Positions 7,989 through 17,287 are shown, counted from the stretch's first letter. The stretch is 41,255 bases of DNA from Moritella sp. PE36 (GCF_000170855.1 NZ_ABCQ01000040.1:1-41255), one strand, 5' to 3'. The notes: generated from the letters alone by a model not told the origin. Numbers and translations: made by a program.

Positions 7989-9719
7989 TCACAGATAAAA
8001 TGGGAATACATATGGGATCATTACTAATACCACAGAGGAATAAGCAATCGATGTCGGGACACCGAGTTTAAGGTAGTCTGATAGCGCGTAATTTCCTGCA
8101 CTATAAACCATTAGATTGGTTTGATAACCGTAAGGCGAAATAAAGCTGGCACTGGCGCCAAAGATAACGGCCATAATGAAAGGTAATTCACTCACCCCAT
8201 AACTTTGGGCCAAACTAAATGCAATAGGGAATGCCAAGGCGGCTGCGGCATTATTGGTGATTAATTCACTTAATAATAATGTCGCAAAATAAGTCGCAAT
8301 AAATGCGGCTAATACCCCCCAACCATTAAAAGCCTGTATTAAAGAGTCCGCTAATAAATCTGAAACACCACTGGTTTGTAGCATATTAGATAACGCGAGT
8401 GCACTGCCAACCACAATCCAAAGATCAATGGGTAAACGTCTGCGGATCTCTTGCAGGGATAAAGTACCGCTCATGCACAGCAGCAATACGAATATAACTA
8501 AACCTTTTAATAACGGTAATGTGCCCGTTAGTGCCAACGCAATCGTGCCAACAAATCCCGCTAATACGCCAATACTACGTTTATCACTTAACCGTGTGGC
8601 AACATCTAAACCACTGATCACGACAAAATCACGACTCAGATCTTTACTGTTTTTAAACTCGGCACCGGGGGCTAATAATAAGGTATCACCTGCACGTAAT
8701 CGCACATTCCCTAAGCCTCCGCGTAACGGACTATGCCCTCGGCGGATAGCTACTACCACAGAATCAAAATGCTCTCTAAATTTACTTTCTTTTAAGGTTA
8801 AGCCGTTTAATTTGGAGGAATGACTGACGATCACTTCAACGAGATGCTGGCCATTAAGTTCACCTTGGCCAAACAGTTTCAATCCTTTAATATCTTGCAG
8901 TACACCGACCGAGTCAACATCGCCACAGAAGAGCAGTTGATCATTCGCTTGCAATACTTCGTCTGGACAGACGGGACAAATAACATCGCCCTCTCGCTGT
9001 ATTTCGGCAAGATATAATTGTTTTAACGCACGTAAATTATTTTCAGCAATGGTTCTGCCAACCAAGTCTGAATTAGGTTTTACATGTGCTTCTAAAAAAT
9101 AGACTAATTCTTCACTCTCATCTTGGGTATGATCGGGTAATCGATGGCTCATGGTAATAAGTACGATCATGCCAGCAACAAAACCAGCTAAACCGACAAT
9201 AGAAAATTCAAAAAAACCTAATGAGGGAAGCCCAGCATCAACCACAAAACTATTCACAATCAGATTGGTCGATGTGCCAATTAGCGTCAGCGTGCCACCA
9301 AAGATCGCAGCATAAGAAAGTGGAATAAGTAATTTAGTGGGCGCATGGGTATTGTTACGTTTCACTGCACCAATGAGTGATGCAACAACAGCGGTATTAT
9401 TGGTAAAAGAAGAGAGTAACGCGGTAGAAATACCGAGTTTAGCAACCACCACAGTAAAACGTCCCGTGGATAACTGCCGCCCTATCCAGCTAATTAGACG
9501 CGTTTTTTCAATGGTAATCGAAATAAGCAATAATAAAATTAATGTGATAAGAGAAGGATTGGTAAATCCAGCCATGACTTGTGGCATTTCAATAACGCCA
9601 GACAAGTAAGCTAAAATAACCATCCCACCAAATAAACTCGATGGTCGAAACTTACCTGAGATAAGCAAACCAATGAAGATCACGAGTGAGACTAAAATGC
9701 TTCCCTGTATCACATTCAT
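7989..9719 (-). CDS. SLC13/DASS family permease with TrkA-C domains, probable sulfate importer
   Basis: The 576-residue inner-membrane protein has clusters of hydrophobic segments at both ends (about residues 1-200 and 385-576). Between them is a soluble insert (about 205-370) with two RCK-C/TrkA-C-like repeats, for example [24 protein letters not shown] and [25 protein letters not shown]. This is the layout of bacterial SLC13-type Na+/sulfate or dicarboxylate symporters. It sits between cysN and cysC with gaps of 9 and 7 bp, so sulfate is the likely substrate, probably driven by sodium. The same position is occupied in Vibrio sulfate clusters. No cysPTWA-type ABC importer is present here. 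The substrate is inferred from context. Confidence 0.88.
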   Translation of the reverse strand: MNVIQGSILVSLVIFIGLLISGKFRPSSLFGGMVILAYLSGVIEMPQVMAGFTNPSLITLILLLLISITIEKTRLISWIGRQLSTGRFTVVVAKLGISTALLSSFTNNTAVVASLIGAVKRNNTHAPTKLLIPLSYAAIFGGTLTLIGTSTNLIVNSFVVDAGLPSLGFFEFSIVGLAGFVAGMIVLITMSHRLPDHTQDESEELVYFLEAHVKPNSDLVGRTIAENNLRALKQLYLAEIQREGDVICPVCPDEVLQANDQLLFCGDVDSVGVLQDIKGLKLFGQGELNGQHLVEVIVSHSSKLNGLTLKESKFREHFDSVVVAIRRGHSPLRGGLGNVRLRAGDTLLLAPGAEFKNSKDLSRDFVVISGLDVATRLSDKRSIGVLAGFVGTIALALTGTLPLLKGLVIFVLLLCMSGTLSLQEIRRRLPIDLWIVVGSALALSNMLQTSGVSDLLADSLIQAFNGWGVLAAFIATYFATLLLSELITNNAAAALAFPIAFSLAQSYGVSELPFIMAVIFGASASFISPYGYQTNLMVYSAGNYALSDYLKLGVPTSIAYSSVVLVMIPYVFPFYL

Positions 9720-9728
9720 AACAACATC

Positions 9729-11150
9729 CTACAGCTTGCTAATATCGATAGCTTGCCATTGCGGGAAGTGCTTACGCACTAATGCATTCAACTCAACTTC
9801 AAAGTCACTAAACTCATGCGAGTTAGTACTCACTGTTGCATCGAGTACTTGCTCTATCATACCGGCACCAACAGTTACATTGGTTAAACGGTCAATAACA
9901 ATAAAGCTACCGGTGTCAGACACATCTTTATAAATATCAGCAGGTACCAATTCAGTCAGCGTTAACTCACATAAACCGATTTCATTGAGTGCTAATGTGC
10001 TTGCCGCAGACTCAGCCATGGTATTCACATCGATCTTATGATGGATAAAATTAAACTGACCCGTGGTTTTTTTACTCGCCAGTTTAATGTCATATTGACG
10101 GCCGGTTTGTAATGCTTGATCTGACATCCATACCACATTCGCCAATAACGAATCTGATAATTTAGGTTGATCAATAACAGCAACAAGAATATCACCACGA
10201 CTCACATCAATTTCGTCAGTAAGCGTTAAGGTAATCGCTTGATCTTGATGTGCAGAAGCGAGATCACCATCAAAGGTAACAATCGATTTTACCGTACTTG
10301 ATTTACCCGATGGTAAAACAACCACTTCATCACCGACACTGATTTGGCCAGCAGAGATCGTACCGGCAAAACCACGGAAGTCGAGATTAGGACGATTCAC
10401 ATATTGCACAGGTAAACGGAATGGTTTATCAAGTGTTTCATCGGATGTATCTGCCGCTTCTAAACATTCTAATAATGTACGACCTTTAAACCAAGGTGTG
10501 TGCGTAGAACGATCAACAACGTTATCCCCTAATAATGCCGATAACGGGGTAAATTCGATGGTGATGTCATTTAACTTTTCGCTAAACCCTAAGTATTCCT
10601 CTTTGATCTCTTCAAAACGCTGCTCAGAGAAATCAACCAGGTCCATTTTATTCACCGCTACAACAAAATGTTTAATACCCAGTAATGACGCGATATACGA
10701 GTGACGTTTAGTTTGTGTTAACACCCCTTTACGCGCATCAATTAAGATCACCGCAAGATCACACGTTGAAGCACCGGTTGCCATATTACGGGTGTATTCT
10801 TCATGTCCCGGTGTATCAGCAATAATAAACTTACGTGTAGAGGTCGAGAAATAACGGTATGCCACATCAATGGTAATCCCCTGTTCACGCTCTGCAGCAA
10901 GACCATCAACTAATAAGGCTAAATCGATCGCTTCACCTGTAGTACCTGACTTTTGGCTATCAACATGCAATGCTGCTAATTGATCTTCATAGATCTGGTG
11001 TGAATCATGTAATAAACGACCGATCAGACTACTTTTACCATCATCAACACTACCACAGGTTAAAAATCGCAATAAGCTCTTATGTTGCTGTTGTTGTAAG
11101 TAGGTTTCGATATCTGTTTGTGCTAATTCATTTGCTATTTGAGTGTTCAT
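9729..11150 (-). CDS. cysN: Sulfate adenylyltransferase, GTPase subunit
   Basis: CysN couples GTP hydrolysis to the CysD-catalysed adenylation of sulfate, driving an otherwise unfavourable reaction. The 473-residue protein has an EF-Tu-like GTPase domain with G1 GSVDDGKS (33-40), G3 DTPGHEEY (112-119) and G4 NKMD (167-170), followed by beta-barrel domains. It is not fused to CysC, which is a separate gene here. A ribosome-binding site AGGAG precedes the ATG. It lies 15 bp after cysD and 9 bp before the SLC13 gene, within one operon. Confidence 0.96.
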   Translation of the reverse strand: MNTQIANELAQTDIETYLQQQQHKSLLRFLTCGSVDDGKSSLIGRLLHDSHQIYEDQLAALHVDSQKSGTTGEAIDLALLVDGLAAEREQGITIDVAYRYFSTSTRKFIIADTPGHEEYTRNMATGASTCDLAVILIDARKGVLTQTKRHSYIASLLGIKHFVVAVNKMDLVDFSEQRFEEIKEEYLGFSEKLNDITIEFTPLSALLGDNVVDRSTHTPWFKGRTLLECLEAADTSDETLDKPFRLPVQYVNRPNLDFRGFAGTISAGQISVGDEVVVLPSGKSSTVKSIVTFDGDLASAHQDQAITLTLTDEIDVSRGDILVAVIDQPKLSDSLLANVVWMSDQALQTGRQYDIKLASKKTTGQFNFIHHKIDVNTMAESAASTLALNEIGLCELTLTELVPADIYKDVSDTGSFIVIDRLTNVTVGAGMIEQVLDATVSTNSHEFSDFEVELNALVRKHFPQWQAIDISKL

Positions 11151-11165
11151 TTGCCCTGCTCCTAC

Positions 11166-12074
11166 CTAGAAATAACCTTGACGTTTCTTCTGTTCCATTG
11201 AAGAAGAAGAATCATGGTCAATCATACGTCCTTGTCGTTCACTGCTCGTCGCCAGTAACATCTCTTCAATAATTTCAGGCAATGTTGTCGCTTCAGACTC
11301 CACAGCACCTGTTAATGGGTAACAGCCGAGGGTTCTAAAACGCACCATTTTTTCTTCTATTTTCTCGCCTTCTTTTAACTTCATACGATCATCATCAACC
11401 ATGATCAGCGCACCGTCACGCTCTACAACAGGACGTTTAGCTGCAAGGTAAAGTGGCACAATTTCAATTTGTTCTTGGTAGATATATTGCCAAATATCCA
11501 GTTCAGTCCAGTTTGATAATGGGAACACACGAATGCTTTCACCTTTATTAACTTGGCCGTTATAAGTACGCCATAATTCAGGTCGTTGGTTTTTTGGATC
11601 CCAGCGATGATGCTTATCACGGAATGAATACACACGCTCTTTGGCACGCGATTTTTCTTCATCACGTCGTGCGCCACCAAATGCCGCATCAAAACCGTAT
11701 TTGTCTAACGCTTGCTTCAGACCTTGGGTTTTCATAATATCGGTATGTTTCGAACTGCCGTGATCAAACGGGCTACAGCCCATCGCGATCCCTTCAGGGT
11801 TTTGGTGTACTAACAGATCAAAACCGTATTTATCAACGGCCTTATCACGAAACTCAATCATTTCGCGAAACTTCCAGTTAGTATCAACATGTAATAATGG
11901 AAACGGGATCTTACCTGGGTAAAAAGCCTTACGAGCCAGGTGTAGCATCACTGACGAGTCTTTACCGATTGAATACATCATTACCGGATTATCAAACTCT
12001 GCCGCAACTTCCCTGATTATGTGGATACTTTCAGCTTCCAGCTGTTTAAGGTGGGTCAACCTCTGTTGATTCAT
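11166..12074 (-). CDS. cysD: Sulfate adenylyltransferase, catalytic subunit
   Basis: CysD forms APS from sulfate and ATP in complex with CysN, the entry step of assimilatory sulfate reduction. The 302-residue length equals that of E. coli CysD. The PP-loop-type nucleotide motif SIGKDSS is at residues 35-41 and the conserved [15 protein letters not shown] segment follows in the middle. A GGAG ribosome-binding site is 6 nt upstream of the ATG. It is the first gene of the cluster and has its own promoter (12122-12150). Confidence 0.96.
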   Translation of the reverse strand: MNQQRLTHLKQLEAESIHIIREVAAEFDNPVMMYSIGKDSSVMLHLARKAFYPGKIPFPLLHVDTNWKFREMIEFRDKAVDKYGFDLLVHQNPEGIAMGCSPFDHGSSKHTDIMKTQGLKQALDKYGFDAAFGGARRDEEKSRAKERVYSFRDKHHRWDPKNQRPELWRTYNGQVNKGESIRVFPLSNWTELDIWQYIYQEQIEIVPLYLAAKRPVVERDGALIMVDDDRMKLKEGEKIEEKMVRFRTLGCYPLTGAVESEATTLPEIIEEMLLATSSERQGRMIDHDSSSSMEQKKRQGYF

Positions 12075-12121
12075 CTTCTACTCCATCAGACCAAATTGGA
12101 TAATTTCATATTGTATGGATC

Positions 12122-12150
12122 AATATAGCCCCTTTACTTATAACCGCCAA
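12122..12150 (-). promoter_or_regulatory. Probable cysD operon promoter
   Basis: On the minus strand TTGGCG (12145-12150) and TATATT (12122-12127) are separated by 17 bp, with the -10 about 48 bp upstream of the cysD start. The A/T-rich stretch at about 12155-12235 upstream is where a CysB activator site would be expected. I cannot assign a specific CysB site because its consensus is loose. Confidence 0.55.
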
Positions 12151-12249
12151 AGAACATAAACTGATTCTTAATAACTTTTAGGAATATAGAGAAATAACAG
12201 AACGATTATAGAAAGCTAAAGATAATTATTGAATGGAATAAATGTAATG

Positions 12250-13302
12250 CTAAAACAGCAGGTTATATTGTTCACTGTCATTATCACCCGCAAGGCCGAC
12301 ATATAAACCGATTAAACGAATACCACGTTGTTCTTGCTTTGTCATCGCTTGTACATATAAGTCAGTAAAGAGGTGCTCGTCGAGAGTGGTAATGCTTTGC
12401 TCTGCACTGGTAAGGGTAAAATCATTAAATTTGAGCTTTACACCTTGCTTGGTGATCCGCATATCAGGGGAAGCTTTTTGCAGACGTTGCAGCAAGGTTT
12501 GGTATAAGTTAGGAAATAACGCCATGCATTGCTCTAACGTAACAATGTCTTCAGGTAAGGTTATTTCAACACCCACGGATTTACGGTGACGTTCATTGCA
12601 AACTGGGCGATTATCAATACCCTGACAGCGCTCCAATAAACTGTGCCCGAGCTTGCCAAAACTCTCAATAATATCTTCAGCAGGGAATTTAAGCACATCA
12701 GCACAAGTATACAAACCGACACGATTGAGCTTTTGCCAAGTCACTTTCCCCACCCCTGGGATCTTATTAAGTGGTAAATCAGCAACAAAGGCTTTTACTT
12801 GCGATGGCGTGATCACAAACAAACCATTAGGCTTATTAATGTCGGATGCTACCTTAGCTAAAAACTTGACTGGAGCAACACCCGCAGACGCAGTGAGTGC
12901 CAACTCAGATTCAATGCATTTACGAATATCTTCGGCAATTAACGTGGCGCTACCAGAAAATAATTCACAATCAGTGACATCTAAATAAGCTTCATCTAAC
13001 GATAGCGGTTCGATCAAATCGGTATAACGAGAAAATATTTCATGGATCTGGGCCGAGACGTCTTTATATACCTGCATACGTGACGGGACTAATGTTAAAT
13101 CCGGGCAGAGTTGCATTGCTTTGTAAGAAGACATGGCAGAACGTACCCCATATTGACGGGCTATATAGTTACACGTCGCTATCACACCGCGGCGATCACT
13201 CATGCCTCCAATGGCAATAGGAATATTTTTATAAGCGGGATTATCACGTACTTCGACATTTGCGAAGTAAGCGTCCATATCGATATGAATAATTTTTTTC
13301 AT
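12250..13302 (-). CDS. dinB: DNA polymerase IV (Y family)
   Basis: This is a damage-inducible translesion DNA polymerase. The 350-residue protein matches E. coli DinB (351). Catalytic residues are visible: Asp8 in HIDMDAYF and Asp103/Glu104 in SLDEAYLD, with the steric-gate Phe13 after Tyr12. The C-terminal hexapeptide QYNLLF resembles the beta-clamp-binding motif. A LexA box lies 33 bp upstream of the start. In Vibrio cholerae dinB lies directly next to nqrM; here ompW and a protease gene lie between them. Confidence 0.96.
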   Translation of the reverse strand: MKKIIHIDMDAYFANVEVRDNPAYKNIPIAIGGMSDRRGVIATCNYIARQYGVRSAMSSYKAMQLCPDLTLVPSRMQVYKDVSAQIHEIFSRYTDLIEPLSLDEAYLDVTDCELFSGSATLIAEDIRKCIESELALTASAGVAPVKFLAKVASDINKPNGLFVITPSQVKAFVADLPLNKIPGVGKVTWQKLNRVGLYTCADVLKFPAEDIIESFGKLGHSLLERCQGIDNRPVCNERHRKSVGVEITLPEDIVTLEQCMALFPNLYQTLLQRLQKASPDMRITKQGVKLKFNDFTLTSAEQSITTLDEHLFTDLYVQAMTKQEQRGIRLIGLYVGLAGDNDSEQYNLLF

Positions 13303-13334
13303 AAGCTTAACGAGTCATCACCAACTAAGTAGCA

Positions 13335-13350
13335 CTGTATAAAAGACCAG
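13335..13350. promoter_or_regulatory. LexA (SOS) box upstream of dinB
   Basis: The 16-bp sequence CTGTATAAAAGACCAG has the essential CTG-N10-CAG form of gammaproteobacterial LexA operators. The right half (CCAG instead of ACAG) is slightly imperfect. It lies 33-48 bp upstream of the dinB start, where it would overlap the promoter, and dinB is a classical SOS gene. Confidence 0.7.
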
Positions 13351-13444
13351 TTAATTATAAGTAAAAATAAAGCCGAGGACAAATCATAAATAGTAATGAG
13401 GAAAAATTAAAGTGGCTTGATAGGCTGTTATAAGAATGGGATAG

Positions 13445-13484
13445 AGTAAAATTAATAACAAACAAGGTGCAGATGCACCTTGTT
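13445..13484 (-). terminator. ompW intrinsic terminator
   Basis: A perfect 10-bp stem (13461-13470 with 13475-13484) has a 4-nt loop. On the minus strand it is followed by TGTTATTAATTTT, a fairly T-rich tail. It lies 31 bp past the ompW stop and separates ompW from dinB. Confidence 0.65.
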
Positions 13485-13515
13485 ATCTTTAGCTAATAGA
13501 AACTGTAAAAGCTAA

Positions 13516-14163
13516 TTAAAATACATAACCTATACTAACCATGTACACTAATGGATCGATGTCTGTTTTGATTTTATAGCTATCAGCACCAACATCAAAT
13601 GTTACATCAGTACTAATATCTGCATACATTACCGATGCATTCACCAACCACTTATCATTGATCATATAATCAATACCAAGCTGCGCCGCTAAACCAACCG
13701 AATTACTCATATCTAAGTTACTTAAGCCCGCACCAGTACCTGTTTCATTAAACTTAGTATCATAAAAAATAGTAAAGTTAATACCAGCACCGACATAAGG
13801 ACGTAATTTAGAGTCCGCATTACCAAAATAATACTGTGCCAATAGCGTTGGTGGTAGCTGATGTACCTCAGCAATCACACCAGTCGCTTCAAGCGCTACT
13901 TCATGGGTGAATGGCGTTGCTGCAACTAGCTCAATACCAATATTGTCGGTTGCCATATAGGTAAAATTCAGACCAAGTTGAGTATTATCACTCACTTGGA
14001 ATTCACCTAAACCTAATACATCATCACTAGACTCATTTGGCGCAACCATAAGGGCACCCGCACGAACAATAATATCCCCTTGTTGATGAGCGAAGGCAGG
14101 GGCTGCAAGCGTTGCAGATAATAAAGACGCGGTGATTAATCCTGATAAGGTTTTCTTGTTCAT
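13516..14163 (-). CDS. ompW: Outer membrane protein OmpW
   Basis: OmpW is an eight-stranded outer-membrane beta-barrel thought to let small hydrophobic molecules through, and it is often induced in anaerobiosis or stress. From the ATG at 14163 the precursor has 215 residues. It has a signal peptide ending in AFA-HQ, mature sequence HQQGDIIVRAGALMVAPNESS, the family patterns LGLNFTYMATDNIGIELVAATPF and LRPYVGAGINFTIF, and the C-terminal aromatic residue (GYVF) typical of barrel proteins. The frame is open to 14340, but a GGAG ribosome-binding site 6 nt before 14163 and the signal peptide fix the start there. The promoter carries FNR and NarL/NarP-type sites. Confidence 0.94.
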   Translation of the reverse strand: MNKKTLSGLITASLLSATLAAPAFAHQQGDIIVRAGALMVAPNESSDDVLGLGEFQVSDNTQLGLNFTYMATDNIGIELVAATPFTHEVALEATGVIAEVHQLPPTLLAQYYFGNADSKLRPYVGAGINFTIFYDTKFNETGTGAGLSNLDMSNSVGLAAQLGIDYMINDKWLVNASVMYADISTDVTFDVGADSYKIKTDIDPLVYMVSIGYVF

Positions 14164-14292
14164 GTAGTGCTCCATCAATACGGGTATGTTTTTCATTTCA
14201 AATACAGTTTGATTACACCTGATGTTCTTTTGCATCATTTGGTAACAAACGGTTAACTTACGCGTACTTTGCCACAGAAATAAAATATCAGA

Positions 14293-14306
14293 TTGATCCA
14301 TATCAA
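14293..14306. promoter_or_regulatory. FNR box in the ompW promoter
   Basis: The sequence TTGATCCATATCAA is a perfect match to the FNR consensus TTGAT-N4-ATCAA. It lies 130-143 bp upstream of the ompW start. Taken as a class II site centred at -41.5, it predicts transcription starting near 14258. E. coli ompW is FNR-activated, so the same control is likely. Confidence 0.8.
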
Positions 14307-14318
14307 AGACAACAAAAA

Positions 14319-14334
14319 TACTCACTAATGAGTA
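14319..14334. promoter_or_regulatory. NarL/NarP-type 7-2-7 palindrome upstream of ompW
   Basis: TACTCAC-TA-ATGAGTA is two inverted heptamers spaced by 2 bp. The right half fits AKRRGTA fully and the left half fits TACYYMT at six of seven positions. This is the NarL/NarP dimer site layout. Its centre is 27 bp upstream of the FNR-box centre. Nitrate- or nitrite-responsive control of ompW is inferred. Confidence 0.55.
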
Positions 14335-14437
14335 CGTCATTTATATTAAACCAGAGGATTGATGTACTAAGGGATGATAAATAAGCAGGTAGAGAGTGCA
14401 CGTTTAAAGGTAGGTAGGAAAGAATGTGCAGAAAACA

Positions 14438-14526
14438 AAGCTATAAAGTGCACGCTGCACTTTATAGCTAAATAGTAGGCATAAACGAGAGGATACAATT
14501 TCGTTTAACATCTTTTGTTTAGTTTA
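14438..14526. repeat. Direct repeat copy A (remnant of nqrM 3' end plus terminator)
   Basis: This stretch aligns with 17007-17096 at roughly 80-85% identity with one 1-bp indel, counted by eye. It includes an identical 22-bp block (14501-14522 equals 17071-17092) that in the other copy encodes the nqrM C-terminal codons. Here the reading frame is broken after NE and no nqrM gene precedes it. The two copies flank the M4 protease gene. Confidence 0.85.
14439..14469 (-). terminator. Terminator downstream of the protease gene
   Basis: A perfect 14-bp stem with a 3-nt loop lies about 95 bp after the protease stop. On the minus strand it is followed by TTTGTTTTCT, a good U-tract. The same hairpin, with one G-U pair, follows nqrM at 17008-17038. 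Confidence 0.8.
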
Positions 14527-14563
14527 TTTCCCATTATGTATTAATAGACACTAGAGACCAATT

Positions 14564-16786
14564 CTACGGTGTCACATTGGAGCAGCTCTGACTCGTTTGC
14601 CCAACATCACAAAGTTGATAAGAGTTATAACTACTTCCATCGTTATCCTTATAAGCCCCATCGTTTTGAGTTTCAGTTAAAAGGCTATAATTATCTTGGT
14701 CTCTATCTTTACGATAAATATTTACCATCTCTGTTATTGCACCTGTCCAGTTCAACGATACGAATTTTTTATTACGGCCGCCCTTTTCAGTGGCAGTCAA
14801 TGTTATATCGCTGGTTGGTAATGGAGGAGTCTCACCATTTGTATCCGGGGAATAATTCGCCGTGAGCTTGACAGAGGGGAAGCTACTGTAAGCATAAACA
14901 GCAATATATAGTGAACTCTCTATTGTCGGGATGTTTGAGCTCGTCATTAAACAGCTTTCATCACTACTTGGTGTATACGAGCCACAATCAAATACCCCAT
15001 CAGGGATTGATGGGTCAACCAAGGGGGATCTGCCAAAATTAATATACAGGTCGGCATCACCAGGATTGGTTTTTTTACCTTTTGCAGTATTGCGCAGCAC
15101 TACATCTAGATCTGTCGCTTCAGCGCCTACCTCAAGTACCCAACAACGCCATTCGCCAGCAACGCCACTGAAATTGTCCGTCGAGGATCCATTAACTAAA
15201 GATGACGTGGCAGTATTGCTATTATCACACACAGGGCCTGGGGGTGGTTTTGGTATGCCGACTTGTTGGAATGCTGCTGTGATATCAGCTTGGTCGTAGC
15301 CCAGACCACTGGCGGCTGCCAACAAACCATCATATGCCTTATCAAAGCCATCACTTGGACTCCAGTAATCTCGGTTCGCTGTCGCAAACAGTATAAATGC
15401 TTCCTTTACATCCCAACCTTCTGTATGCACCAACAGATAAAATGCGCGGTTGTATACCCCACTGGAGTAATGCACATTCATGCCATTGTAATAATCAGCG
15501 GCATGGCCGATTGATGAACCGTCCAATGTTGGATCTTGCATATAACGCAGTGCACCATCGGGATCCTTAATAATATCAGCGCCGACTTTAAAGTCTGCAG
15601 AGCCCTTCATATAAAACTCAGCAGCTTCACCGGCAATGTCAGAAAATGACTCATTGATACCACCAGACTGTCCGGAATAAATCAGTCCAGAATGTTGTTC
15701 GGTAAAACCATGACTGACCTCATGCGCCATGACATCTAAACTGACCAATGGGTAGAAGGTTGTTAATCCGTCACCAAATGTCATCGAAGAACCATTCCAG
15801 AAAGCATTTTCATAGTTGGTACTGTAATGAACGCGCAGCATCAGCGGTATCGTTAACGGAGATTCATTTAGCCACTCGTTATACATATCAAACACTACGC
15901 CACCAAAATAATGAGCATCATTGAGCGGGCTGAAAGCACCATTAATAAATTTATGCTCATTTATATAAACGCTATTCTCATTACAGGTAAATGAAAAAGC
16001 CGTTGAACCGGACTCGCTATGATTAAGATCAACGGTTTTAACATTTGGCGTGTTCATCGTACAGCTACTCGCAGCCATATCGATATCTACGTCGAGCATC
16101 TCGAATTCGTCCCCGAAGCTGTAGAGGCCAGTTTTAGCGTTACCACCTGGTCCAGTTGCCATTTGAACATGGGTTAAGCCTTCATATTCGAATAATACCG
16201 AACCGTCATGCGCATCAACCAGAAAAGTCGGGCGTGTCGGCTGGCCTCCATCACGACTATCAGCAAAAAAGCTCACAGCATAACTTAACTTAGGCTTACC
16301 CGCTGCGAGGAATATCACCAGCTCCGACGATTCATTACGGAATATAAGCGGGCTATTATTGCTTGGTCTGTTTTTAACTCGAGCTTGCATGGTATTGAGC
16401 GCGCTATTGGCACTGATATGCGGCATGGTATCAAGCTGTGAGTCGGCAAGGTTATGGATAAGGCGCCCGTTAACATATATGGCTCTGCCTGATCGATCCC
16501 GATTAATGATGATCTCTTCACCCCATATCGGTACCCCACGATACGCTTGACGATAACGCGTATGGCTGAATCCACGTTTATCAACGCGCTGCTTTGACTT
16601 GATTAGTGTGTCGTGTGGCGAGAGATTAAAGGCTTCATGGAGAGTCGCGCTGTCATTAATTATCTGCAACACCTGAGGTGACTTATTTAATGATCTAGTT
16701 AATGATGTACTGTTTGCAGCCAGAGCAGAACCACTCGATAAACTAAAAACAATGACGACAAAACTAAACAATAGATGTAAATTCAC
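14564..16786 (-). CDS. Secreted M4 (thermolysin/vibriolysin-type) zinc metalloprotease with PPC and fibronectin-like C-terminus
   Basis: This is a secreted neutral protease precursor of about 740 residues: signal peptide (about 1-23), FTP/PepSY-type inhibitory propeptide (about 40-205), M4 catalytic domain starting near ATGPGGNAKTG (about 210), a PPC domain (about 520-645) and a terminal fibronectin-III-like domain (about 660-740). Catalytic residues are intact: HEVSH at 355-359, third zinc ligand Glu379 in NESFSD, and the catalytic His439 in GMNVHYSSGV. I place the start at GTG 16786, with GGGAG 5 nt upstream; the GTG at 16792 is too close to that site. The gene is flanked by diverged direct repeats derived from the nqrM end, suggesting insertion. 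The likely role is extracellular protein degradation. Confidence 0.93.
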   Translation of the reverse strand: MNLHLLFSFVVIVFSLSSGSALAANSTSLTRSLNKSPQVLQIINDSATLHEAFNLSPHDTLIKSKQRVDKRGFSHTRYRQAYRGVPIWGEEIIINRDRSGRAIYVNGRLIHNLADSQLDTMPHISANSALNTMQARVKNRPSNNSPLIFRNESSELVIFLAAGKPKLSYAVSFFADSRDGGQPTRPTFLVDAHDGSVLFEYEGLTHVQMATGPGGNAKTGLYSFGDEFEMLDVDIDMAASSCTMNTPNVKTVDLNHSESGSTAFSFTCNENSVYINEHKFINGAFSPLNDAHYFGGVVFDMYNEWLNESPLTIPLMLRVHYSTNYENAFWNGSSMTFGDGLTTFYPLVSLDVMAHEVSHGFTEQHSGLIYSGQSGGINESFSDIAGEAAEFYMKGSADFKVGADIIKDPDGALRYMQDPTLDGSSIGHAADYYNGMNVHYSSGVYNRAFYLLVHTEGWDVKEAFILFATANRDYWSPSDGFDKAYDGLLAAASGLGYDQADITAAFQQVGIPKPPPGPVCDNSNTATSSLVNGSSTDNFSGVAGEWRCWVLEVGAEATDLDVVLRNTAKGKKTNPGDADLYINFGRSPLVDPSIPDGVFDCGSYTPSSDESCLMTSSNIPTIESSLYIAVYAYSSFPSVKLTANYSPDTNGETPPLPTSDITLTATEKGGRNKKFVSLNWTGAITEMVNIYRKDRDQDNYSLLTETQNDGAYKDNDGSSYNSYQLCDVGQTSQSCSNVTP

Positions 16787-17006
16787 AACCACTCCCTACC
16801 AAGTCGGTTAAGACATGTGAGAGTAAAGTATAGAATAATTCGGTGGTTCTTCCAGTCCGGTTGGGTGTTGCTGAATTGCCAAGATCTCATAGCTATCGTT
16901 AAATAAGACATCGTAAACATGCTTGAAAAAATCTACTTCGATATAAGAACGGAGGAATAAATTAGTTGTCTTCGAGGGAGGTGGATCAGGAAAGATAAAG
17001 AAGAAC
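16787..17006 (-). other. Protease upstream region with a possible gene remnant
   Basis: Between the nqrM terminator and the protease start lie 220 bp. A TATACT (16827-16832) could be the -10 of the protease promoter. An open frame in the minus strand (stop at 16808) includes protein-like sequence such as YIEVDFFKHVYDVLFNDSYE, but it has no credible start: the first in-frame codon is a GTG inside the terminator hairpin. It may be the tail of a lost gene. I assign no function. Confidence 0.35.
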
Positions 17007-17096
17007 AAGCTATAAAGTGCGTGCTGCACTTTATAGCTAGGTGCTTGGCATAAACTAGATGATACGGTGTTCGTTTAACATCTTTTGTTTAGCTTC
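17007..17096. repeat. Direct repeat copy B (nqrM 3' end plus terminator)
   Basis: This is the intact counterpart of 14438-14526. It spans the last codons of nqrM (KQKMLNEHRII and stop) and the following hairpin. Together the copies bracket 2.57 kb containing the protease gene. Confidence 0.85.
17008..17038 (-). terminator. Terminator of the nqr operon after nqrM
   Basis: A 13-bp perfect stem plus one G-U pair and a 3-nt loop lies 16 bp after the nqrM stop. On the minus strand it is followed by the T-rich TTGTTCTTCTTTATCTTT. Confidence 0.75.
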
Positions 17097-17279
17097 TTCT
17101 TTTGCCATTTTAACTTTACGCTTATCACATGGATCGGGGCAATCACACGCCTTGTCCATGCCTAAGTTACTAATACCACCACAGCTACCTGTGATCGATT
17201 TCTTTTGCACGATATAGCCAATCGACATACCCGCAATAACGAGCGCAAAAATAACAAATGTTGCAGCAAAATAAGCCAT
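17055..17279 (-). CDS. nqrM: Na+-NQR maturation factor NqrM (DUF539)
   Basis: NqrM is needed to assemble a functional Na+-translocating NADH:quinone reductase, probably by delivering iron to the site between NqrD and NqrE. The 74-residue protein has one N-terminal transmembrane helix (about 4-24) followed by four conserved cysteines (33, 45, 47, 51) in GSCGG...ACDCPDPC. It is the last gene of the operon, 8 bp after apbE, as in Vibrio. Its last codons are duplicated 2.57 kb away. Confidence 0.93.
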   Translation of the reverse strand: MAYFAATFVIFALVIAGMSIGYIVQKKSITGSCGGISNLGMDKACDCPDPCDKRKVKMAKEEAKQKMLNEHRII

Positions 17280-17287
17280 ATTAGCCT

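Larger units (their letters stand above)
14164..14563. other. ompW-protease intergenic region
   Basis: These 400 bp contain the ompW promoter region with an FNR box (14293-14306) and a 7-2-7 palindrome (14319-14334), and then copy A of a direct repeat with a strong hairpin (14438-14526). The open frame upstream of ompW (14164-14340) does not look like protein and overlaps the operators. I see no other gene here. Confidence 0.7.

Noticed and set aside
14164-14340. N-terminal extension of ompW to 14340
   Set aside because: The extension crosses the FNR and Nar-type sites and precedes a complete signal peptide with its own GGAG site.
14569-15299. Plus-strand frames opposite the protease gene
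   Set aside because: They lie antisense to conserved M4/PPC coding sequence and have no ribosome-binding sites or recognisable motifs.
16808-17029. 73-codon minus-strand frame as a gene
   Set aside because: Its only start is a GTG inside the nqrM terminator hairpin, with no ribosome-binding site. It is kept only as a possible remnant.
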